NCBI RefSeq assembly: GCF_007828035.1
Contig: NZ_VITV01000003.1
Location: 434,001 to 498,000 of the forward strand
Origin: Nitrospirillum amazonense
Lineage (GTDB): Bacteria > Pseudomonadota > Alphaproteobacteria > Azospirillales > Azospirillaceae
Length of the DNA stretch: 64,000 bases
Direction of reading: 5' to 3'
The notes under the pieces are model-generated. The model saw nothing but the letters and a program-made list of their open reading frames with translations. It was not told where the DNA came from and did not search any database. This document shows positions 57,923-64,000 of this stretch, piece by piece. The position numbers and the translations under genes are program-made. Within the stretch, counting starts at the first letter, position 1. Every line of letters starts with the position of its first letter.

Positions 57923-59440
57923 CTATTTGCGGGAGGCGGCCCGGCGCGGCCCAAAATAGCCGTCTATGGCACGCACCAGGTCGGCGGCGAAGCGGCGGCG
58001 GTGGCTGTCCGAGGCCAGCAGGCGGGCATCGGTGGGATGGGAGAGGTACCCCATCTCCACCAGAATGGCCGGTACGTCGGGCGCGGTCAGCACGGCGAAA
58101 CCGGCGGAACGCAGGGGCGAGTTCAACAGCGCGATGTCGCGCCCCACCGATTCCACCACAAGATTGGCCAGGCGCCGGGACTGGTTGCGGGTGTCGCGCT
58201 GCGCCAGGTCGATCAGGATGCTGGCCACCTGCGCGCTCTGGTCCGCCAGGTCCATGCCGACGATGGCGTCGGACCGGTTTTCGCGCTGGGCCAGCATGTC
58301 GGCCTCGCGATCGGTGGCCTTGTCCGACAGAGTGTAGACCGACAGGCCACGCACCGGCCGTCCCACCACGATGTCGGCATGCAGGGAGATGAACAGGTCG
58401 GCACCCAGCGCCCGCGCCTTCCCGGGCCGCTCGCGCAGGGGGATGAAGACGTCGCTGTCCCGGGTCAGCGCCACGCGATAGCGGCCGGTGGCCTCCAGCG
58501 CGCGGGCCACCGCCCGGGCCATGGCCAGCGTGATGTCCTTCTCATAGGCGCCGGTGACGGATGTCGCCCCCGGATCATCGCCGCCGTGACCGGGATCCAG
58601 CACGATCAGGGGCGTGCGGTCGCGCAGGGTGGGCTTGGCACCCGGCGCCGGCGGCACCATCACCACCGGCCCCGCCTTGGGCAGGGGCGGCGGATCGGTC
58701 GGCAGGGCTGGCAAGGCGCCTACCCGGCTGGCGGCGGGCACCACGGCCGCCCCCACGGACGGTACGCCAGCAGGCGGCGCCTCCGGCAGGACGGCGACGG
58801 CCTTCTCCTCGGTGCGGGGCGCTGGCGGCACGGACGGGCCGGCGACGGCCGCCATCAGGCTGCCCAGGTCGCCGTGGGCCAGGTCCAGCACCAGGCGCGG
58901 CGGATGACCGTCACGCGCCGGCAGGAAATCGGCGTTGGCCACGCGCACCGGGCCGTCCGTCTCCAGCACCACCTGGGCCGACCCGGTCAGGCTGCTGGTC
59001 ATGCGAACGGCCTTGACCAAGCCCCGGCCGGCCCCGGGCAGCGCCGCCTGCCAATTGACCGACGGCAGGTCGATGACCACCTGCGTCGGGCTGACCGAGG
59101 TGGCCACGCGGTAATCGGTGCGCTCGCTCATCTCCAGGACGAAGCGGGTCTCATCGCCCTGCAGACCCAGGCGCACGGCCAGCACCGCGCTGCGCTTGGG
59201 CGCGGATGGCACGCGCAGCACCTGCGCCTGCGCCACCTGGGCCTGGGCCATGTCGATGGTGCCCAGGCTGCCGGCGGAGACCGTCATGGGAATGACTGCG
59301 GATATCAGGCTGAGGGTGCCCGCCAGGGTCCCGGCCAGGGCCGCGCGCCGCGTCCCCCGGTGCCCCCAGAACAAACGGTGTCGACGCCCAAAGGCGGACA
59401 AGACACATCCCCCCGAAACAGAACGAGACGGGCTCAGCAC
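57923..59440 (-). CDS. amiC: N-acetylmuramoyl-L-alanine amidase with AMIN domain (AmiC type)
   Basis: A 505-residue zinc amidase. It has a long N-terminal region with a hydrophobic segment (ALAGTLAGTLSLISAVIPM) that may be a signal peptide or anchor, preceded by 30 basic residues. An AMIN domain follows (VRLGLQGDETRFVLEMSERT through VRVANADFLP), then a Pro-rich linker, then the Amidase_3 domain with LIVLDPGHGGDDPGA (His ligand), AYEKDITLAMARAVARALEA (Glu ligand), FISLHADIV (second His) and ILVEMGYLSHPTDARLL with the catalytic Glu. It cleaves peptide stems from peptidoglycan at division. Located directly upstream of PBP1A. Confidence 0.94.
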   Translation of the reverse strand: MLSPSRSVSGGCVLSAFGRRHRLFWGHRGTRRAALAGTLAGTLSLISAVIPMTVSAGSLGTIDMAQAQVAQAQVLRVPSAPKRSAVLAVRLGLQGDETRFVLEMSERTDYRVATSVSPTQVVIDLPSVNWQAALPGAGRGLVKAVRMTSSLTGSAQVVLETDGPVRVANADFLPARDGHPPRLVLDLAHGDLGSLMAAVAGPSVPPAPRTEEKAVAVLPEAPPAGVPSVGAAVVPAASRVGALPALPTDPPPLPKAGPVVMVPPAPGAKPTLRDRTPLIVLDPGHGGDDPGATSVTGAYEKDITLAMARAVARALEATGRYRVALTRDSDVFIPLRERPGKARALGADLFISLHADIVVGRPVRGLSVYTLSDKATDREADMLAQRENRSDAIVGMDLADQSAQVASILIDLAQRDTRNQSRRLANLVVESVGRDIALLNSPLRSAGFAVLTAPDVPAILVEMGYLSHPTDARLLASDSHRRRFAADLVRAIDGYFGPRRAASRK

Positions 59441-60007
59441 CCGGCCTTATACCGCCCTTGAATCAACCGCTTCAAGCATGATCATGAGATCTTGTCTAAG
59501 AAACGACGGATAGGTGGCGCCGGAGGGGCGCCGGCACCGGCCCGGCGCCTGCTGCAAGCGGCACACGCGTCATGACCTGCCCCGTTTCCACCCCGAGGGG
59601 CACACTCCACGGGCTGTGATTCTTTCATTGTAGTATGGGCCACCCCGTGTTTATCTTGAATTCGCGACAACCAGTATCCTGGCCCGCCCCTCCCCGGGGC
59701 GGGGGCGTCGCCCCCGGGTTTCGTGCCGCAGCCAGCCAAGTCCGCTGTGATGCGATCCGTGGGTGTGACGCCTGGAAGGATGCTCGGTCCTGTGAAACCA
59801 CGAAGCCGGCGCTGGCCCCTTTGAAAGTCTGGGCCGGCGCCAGGTCCCTGTCGCCCGCCCCCCCGCTGGCCGCTTCCTGGAAGCGCCGTTTCGGGGTGTT
59901 CTTTCCTTGGCGGCGATGGGGACCCGATGCTTCGGCACTAAACGGTGGCACACCGGTCAGCCCGTTCGTCGCGCGGGCCGGCCGTCTCTGTGCCATGAGG
60001 ATAAAAA
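59441..60007. promoter_or_regulatory. Long 5' region of rne with strong, mutually exclusive hairpins
   Basis: No gene is seen in 567 bases between the divergent amiC and rne starts. The half nearest rne is probably its untranslated leader. Two strong hairpins share bases: CCCGCCCC (59683-59690) can pair with GGGGCGGG (59696-59703), or GGGGGC (59701-59706) with GCCCCC (59710-59715). RNase E genes are usually autoregulated through a long structured leader, so this fits; the mechanism here is inferred. Confidence 0.55.
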
Positions 60008-63000
60008 ATGGCCAAGCGTATGCTTGTCGACGCCACGCATCCGGAGCAGACCCGGGTCGTCGTGGTCAATGGTAACAAGCTGGACGAGCTTGATTTCGAA
60101 ATCGCCAGCCGGAAGCAGCTGAAGGGCAATATCTATCTTGCCAAGGTGATCCGGGTGGAGCCGTCGCTGCAGGCGGCTTTCGTGGAATACGGCGGCAACC
60201 GCCACGGCTTCCTCGCCTTCTCTGAAATCCATCCCGACTACTACCGCATCCCGGTCGCCGACCGCGAAGCCCTGCTGCGTGAGCAGGAGGAGCTGGAGCG
60301 CGAGCGCGAGGCGATGGAGCACGAGGAGGAGGAGGCCCTGCACGCGGCCGAGCATCCGCCCCTGCTGGAAGCCGGCGCCTCCGCCGTGAGCTATGAGGAA
60401 GGCGAGACCGCCCCCGCCGCCGCTTATGAAGCGGTGGCCGACGAGGTCGGCGCGCATGAGACCGTGGCCACCGACCTGGTGGTGCCGGAGGGTCATCCGG
60501 AAGACGCCTATGTGCCCCCGGCCCAGCCCCTGACCATCGAGCAGCCCTACATCACCGAGGAGCTGCCGGCGGAGCACGCCGCCACCGGCGACGCCGATGG
60601 CGAGACGGCCGAGTTCACCGAGGGCGCCGAATTCACCGAAGGCGACACCGAGGAAGACGCCGAAGACGGTGACGAGGGTGAAGAGGGCGAGGCCGCCGAC
60701 GGTGAGGCGACCGAAGGCGAGAACGCCCGCCAGGGCGGCGATCGCCGCCGTCACCGCGGCCGCCGGGGCCGTCGCGGCCGTAACGATCGCGGCGGGGATC
60801 GCGCCCCGCAGGAGAACGGCCACCATGGCGAGGCCGCGCACGCCGACGAGGAGGGCGAGGAACGCCGCCGTCCGCGCTCGCTGCGCTCCTACAAGATTCA
60901 GGAAGTCATCCGCCGCCGGCAGATCCTGCTGGTGCAGGTGACGAAGGAAGAGCGCGGCACCAAGGGTGCGGCCCTGACCACCTACCTTTCCCTGCCCGGC
61001 CGCTACTGCGTCCTGATGCCCAACACTCCCCGGGGCGGCGGCATCAGCCGCAAGATCACCAACCCCCAGGATCGCAAGCGCCTGAAGGAGTTGCTGGAGG
61101 AGCTGGACATCCCGAAAGGCATGGCCGTCATCCTGCGCACCGCAGGCATGGAACGGTCCAAGCAGGAGATCAAGCGCGACCTCGAGTACCTGATGCGCCT
61201 GTGGGACAACATCCGCGAGCAGACCATGCAAGCGGTGGCTCCGGCGCTAATCTACGAGGAAGCGAACCTCATCAAGCGGTCCATCCGCGACCTGTACGCC
61301 AGCGACATCGACGAGGTGCATGTGGAGGGCGCTGCGGGCTACCGCACCGCCAAGGACTTCATGCGCATGCTGATGCCCAGCCACGCCAAGAAGATCCAGC
61401 CGTACACGGATGACATTCCGCTGTTCCACCGCTTCCAGGTGGAAAACCAGATCGACGCCATGTTCAACCCGGTGGTGCAGCTGCGCTCCGGTGGGTACAT
61501 CGTCATCAACCAGACGGAAGCCCTGGTCGCCATCGACGTCAACTCCGGCCGCGCCACCAAGGAGCGGAACATCGAGGAGACGGCGCTGCGCACCAACCTG
61601 GAGGCCGCCGAGGAGGTGGCCCGCCAGCTGCGCCTGCGTGACCTGGCCGGCCTGATCGTCATCGACTTCATCGACATGGAGGACGGCCGCAACAACGCCG
61701 CCGTCGAGAAGCGCCTGAAGGAGGCGATGAAGGCCGACCGGGCGCGCATCCAGCTGGGCCGCATCTCGCCCTTCGGCCTGATGGAGCTGTCGCGCCAGCG
61801 ACTGCGCCCGTCGCTGCAGGAAATCAACTTCGAGCGCTGCCCCCACTGCGAAGGCACCGGCATGGTGCGGTCGCTGGAAAGTGCCGCCCTGGCCGTCCTG
61901 CGCGCCATTGAGGATGAGGGCATCCGCCGCCGTTCCACCGAAATCACGGTGACGGCCGCCAGCTCGGTCACGCTGTACATCCTGAACCAGAAGCGCGACG
62001 CCTTGACGGCCATCGAGCGCCGCTATGGCCTGCGCGTCTTCCTCTCGACCGACGACAGCCTGGTACCGCCGGACCATCGTCTGGAACGCATCCGCGCCCG
62101 CACGGCCGCTGACGACCAGCCCGCCGCCGCCGTGAGCGCCGAGCGCATCTACGCCGAGACCGATCGTGCGCTGGAGCACGTGGACGAGGTGGAGGACGAG
62201 GTCACTGAAGACGAGGTCGAAGAGACCACGGCCGAAGCCGCCAACGGCGAAGGCAATGGCCATGACCGCCGCCGCCGCCGCCGCCGCCGCCGTGGCGGTG
62301 GTCAGGACCGGTACGAGGGCGCGCCGCAGGCCGTGGACGCGGCCGAGGAGGGTGAGCCCGTCGCCGAGGAGGCCGACCTGGCCGTTGGCGAGGATGCCGA
62401 TGGCGAAGGTGCCGAATCTGTGGAAACGGCCGAGGGCGATGACGCCAATGGCGAGCGCAAGAAGCGCCGGCGCGGCAAGCGCGGCGGCCGCCGTCGCGGC
62501 CGTCACGGTGTCGAGGGCGCCGCCGAGGGTGAGGATCAAGAGGCTGGTGCCGAGGGCGAGGACTCTGTCGATGCCGAGGGCGTGACCATATCGCCCGAAG
62601 GCGAGGCCGTGCCTGTGCCCGCCACCGAGCCGGTGGAGACGATCCCCGCCGACGCCATCCCGGTGAACGCGCCGGCCGTCGAAGCTCCGGTGGCCGAGGC
62701 CGCCCCGGTCGAAGCGGCCCCCGCCGCCGAGCCGGTCGCGGAGGAGGTTCCGGCCAAGCCCAAGCGCGCCACCCGCAGCCGCAAAAAGGCCGCACCGGTG
62801 GCGGAGGAGGCTCCCGCCGCCGAGGTTCCGGTGGCTGAGGCTGCCCCGGTCGAAGCGGTCCCGGCCGCCGAGCCGGTCGCGGAGGAGGCTCCGGCCAAGC
62901 CCAAGCGCGCCACCCGCAGCCGCAAAAAGGCCGCCCCCGTGGACGCCCCGGCGGATGCTCTGGTCGCTGAGGCAGCCCCGGTCGAAGCGCCTGTAGCTGA

Positions 63001-63163
63001 CGCGCCCATAGCCGACACGGCGGTGGCCGAGCCGGTGGTGGTGGAGCCCGCGGCCGAGGCCACGCCCGCCGAGACCGCCACCCCGGCAATCCACCCCTCG
63101 GTGGAGCTGAACCCGGTGGTGGAACAGCCCAAGAAGGGCTGGTGGAACCGTATCCTGAAGTAA
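60008..63163 (+). CDS. rne: Ribonuclease E
   Basis: A 1051-residue RNase E. It begins AKRMLVDATHPEQTRVVVVN; the first part of the S1 domain is GNIYLAKVIRVEPSLQAAFV with YGGNRHGFLAFSEIHPDYY. An acidic, then Arg-rich insert of about 190 residues (about 95-285) splits S1, which resumes at IQEVIRRRQILLVQVTKEER. The DNase-I-like catalytic part includes TLVAIDVNSGR-like VAIDVNSGRATKERNIEETA and LIVIDFIDMEDGRNNAAVE with the two catalytic Asp residues. CPHCEGTG is the zinc link. The C-terminal ~350 residues are disordered, with Arg runs (RRRRRRRRR) and PAKPKRATRSRKKAAP repeats, expected to bind RNA and degradosome partners; the end KKGWWNRILK is typical. Confidence 0.96.
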   Translation: MAKRMLVDATHPEQTRVVVVNGNKLDELDFEIASRKQLKGNIYLAKVIRVEPSLQAAFVEYGGNRHGFLAFSEIHPDYYRIPVADREALLREQEELEREREAMEHEEEEALHAAEHPPLLEAGASAVSYEEGETAPAAAYEAVADEVGAHETVATDLVVPEGHPEDAYVPPAQPLTIEQPYITEELPAEHAATGDADGETAEFTEGAEFTEGDTEEDAEDGDEGEEGEAADGEATEGENARQGGDRRRHRGRRGRRGRNDRGGDRAPQENGHHGEAAHADEEGEERRRPRSLRSYKIQEVIRRRQILLVQVTKEERGTKGAALTTYLSLPGRYCVLMPNTPRGGGISRKITNPQDRKRLKELLEELDIPKGMAVILRTAGMERSKQEIKRDLEYLMRLWDNIREQTMQAVAPALIYEEANLIKRSIRDLYASDIDEVHVEGAAGYRTAKDFMRMLMPSHAKKIQPYTDDIPLFHRFQVENQIDAMFNPVVQLRSGGYIVINQTEALVAIDVNSGRATKERNIEETALRTNLEAAEEVARQLRLRDLAGLIVIDFIDMEDGRNNAAVEKRLKEAMKADRARIQLGRISPFGLMELSRQRLRPSLQEINFERCPHCEGTGMVRSLESAALAVLRAIEDEGIRRRSTEITVTAASSVTLYILNQKRDALTAIERRYGLRVFLSTDDSLVPPDHRLERIRARTAADDQPAAAVSAERIYAETDRALEHVDEVEDEVTEDEVEETTAEAANGEGNGHDRRRRRRRRRGGGQDRYEGAPQAVDAAEEGEPVAEEADLAVGEDADGEGAESVETAEGDDANGERKKRRRGKRGGRRRGRHGVEGAAEGEDQEAGAEGEDSVDAEGVTISPEGEAVPVPATEPVETIPADAIPVNAPAVEAPVAEAAPVEAAPAAEPVAEEVPAKPKRATRSRKKAAPVAEEAPAAEVPVAEAAPVEAVPAAEPVAEEAPAKPKRATRSRKKAAPVDAPADALVAEAAPVEAPVADAPIADTAVAEPVVVEPAAEATPAETATPAIHPSVELNPVVEQPKKGWWNRILK
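62702..62941. repeat. Duplicated segment in the RNase E tail
   Basis: A 99-base segment at 62702-62800 recurs at 62843-62941, offset by 141 bases (47 codons), nearly identical in DNA. Both encode AEPVAEE followed by PAKPKRATRSRKKAAPV. Confidence 0.85.
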
Positions 63164-63210
63164 GCCCCTGCTGGACAGAGGGCCTAGTGCCATAATCCTA
63201 AAAGAATCAG

Positions 63211-63242
63211 CCCTCCCGAACTGCGGTTCGGGAGGGTTTTTT
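63211..63242 (+). terminator. Rho-independent terminator of rne
   Basis: Perfect 11-base arms CCCTCCCGAAC (63211-63221) and GTTCGGGAGGG (63226-63236) around a TGCG loop, followed by six T residues. Confidence 0.95.
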
Positions 63243-63376
63243 CATGTACGATGTGTTTCAGTGAATGGCTCTCCCGTGTGAAGGCGACGGCGCCTTTGGG
63301 CACGATGTTCACTGAACGCCATCCCGCGACACGCCCTTCTCGCGGAAATCGCCCTTTTTAACGCTAGGTCGTCCTC

Positions 63377-64000
63377 ATGCACACTGACACCGATGCCTTG
63401 ATCCTGATTGATATTCAGAATGACTTCTGTCCCGGGGGCGCCCTGGCGGTTAAGGACGGCGACGCAGTGGTGGGGCCGGCCAACGACTTGGCGGCCCATT
63501 TCAACACCGTGATCCTGACCCAGGACTGGCATCCGGCCGGCCATCGCTCCTTCGCCAGCGCCCATCCCGGGCATCGGCCCTATGACATGGTGCAAATGCC
63601 CTACGGCCCGCAGATGCTCTGGCCCGACCATTGCGTCCAGGGCTCCGCCGGTGCTGCGTTCCACCCCGGGCTGGCGCCGGCGGTGGAGAAGGCGCAGCTG
63701 GTGGTGCGCAAGGGCTTCCGCCCCCACATCGACAGCTATTCCGCCTTTTTTGAGAACGACAGGGTGACGCCGACGGGCTTGGCCGGCGCCTTGCGGGAAC
63801 GCGGCATCCACCGCGTCTACCTGGCCGGGCTGGCCACGGATTATTGCGTGGCCTACTCCGCCACCGACGCCGCCCGCCTGGGCTTCGAGGCCTTGATCGT
63901 GGAGGACGCCTGCCGCGCCATCGACCTGCACGGCTCGCTCACCGCCGCCCGCCGTGACTGGATGGCGGCCGGCGTGCGCAGCGTCAGCGTCGCCGACGTC
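63377..64000 (+). CDS. pncA: Nicotinamidase, C-terminus cut by window edge
   Basis: The first 208 residues of an isochorismatase-like nicotinamidase, which converts nicotinamide to nicotinate for NAD salvage. DALILIDIQNDFCPGGALAV holds the catalytic Asp, ILTQDWHPAGHRSFASAHPG the metal-binding Asp and two His, LWPDHCVQGSAGAAFHPGL follows with a third His ligand, and VYLAGLATDYCVAYSATDAA carries the nucleophilic cysteine. The ATG at 63377 begins MHTDTDALILID. Only the last few residues should be missing. Confidence 0.94.
   Translation, partial: MHTDTDALILIDIQNDFCPGGALAVKDGDAVVGPANDLAAHFNTVILTQDWHPAGHRSFASAHPGHRPYDMVQMPYGPQMLWPDHCVQGSAGAAFHPGLAPAVEKAQLVVRKGFRPHIDSYSAFFENDRVTPTGLAGALRERGIHRVYLAGLATDYCVAYSATDAARLGFEALIVEDACRAIDLHGSLTAARRDWMAAGVRSVSVADV

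Noticed and set aside
61247-63193. A 648-codon minus-strand frame over rne
   Set aside because: Gly/Arg/His-rich mirror of the rne coding sequence, without family motifs.

Overview
The window is high-GC DNA (I estimate well over 65%) from an alphaproteobacterial chromosome. It most resembles the Rhodospirillales/Azospirillaceae (Azospirillum, Nitrospirillum or Niveispirillum-like). The reasons are the alphaproteobacterial DnaA-regulator HdaA, a PmtA-type phospholipid methyltransferase, a short CoxIV-like protein of aa3 oxidases, an RNase E whose S1 domain carries a long acidic insert, and a sigma-54-like promoter. The taxonomic call is inference; no rRNA or tRNA gene was seen.

Layout. 0-5 kb: polyphosphate metabolism (ppk, ppx, sixA) plus a truncated secreted ClpP-fold-like protein at the left edge. 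5-11 kb: a soluble Cache/chemoreceptor protein, malate dehydrogenase and a divergent PEP carboxylase homologue. 11-13 kb: a CYTH-CHAD protein, probably also linked to polyphosphate. 13.1-15.8 kb: a low-GC accessory island with an intact antitoxin, a frame-broken ParE toxin, a PLD-like protein, a small His-rich repeat protein and a second toxin remnant. 15.8-21 kb: hdaA, an AI-2E-type permease and a DUF2066 protein, divergent from purM-purN; purM appears to begin with AUA. 21-27 kb: MarR-controlled FAD monooxygenase, CoxIV-like protein, LysR, TPR/O-GlcNAc-transferase-like protein, CsaA. 27.4-36.8 kb: a complete co-oriented reductive pyrimidine degradation cluster (NCS1 transporter, dihydropyrimidinase, TetR/RutR-like regulator, beta-ureidopropionase, preA, preT, beta-alanine aminotransferase) with a perfect RutR-type operator before its first gene. 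37-38.3 kb: ndk and a MNT/HEPN pair whose HEPN gene is frameshifted. 38.4-47.9 kb: ABC-F ATPase, PmtA, acyltransferase, LysR, ridA with a class V aminotransferase, SDR, yicC-gmk. 47.9-50.1 kb: a radical SAM/SPASM enzyme preceded by three tandem 59-60 residue DUF1843-like peptides, a likely RiPP-type modification cassette and the most interesting system here. 50.4-55.2 kb: MATE/MarR pair, outer-membrane protein, GlxA-type regulator, SDR. 55.3-64 kb: PBP1A, AmiC-type amidase, RNase E and a nicotinamidase cut by the right edge.

Main threads. Polyphosphate genes sit close together. Three toxin genes (ParE, RelE/ParE remnant, HEPN) are all broken while the two recognisable antitoxins are intact. 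The pyrimidine cluster can be read as one pathway from uracil uptake to malonate semialdehyde. The DUF1843/radical SAM locus has three parallel substrates for one maturase, with a zinc-ribbon-like tail on the enzyme.
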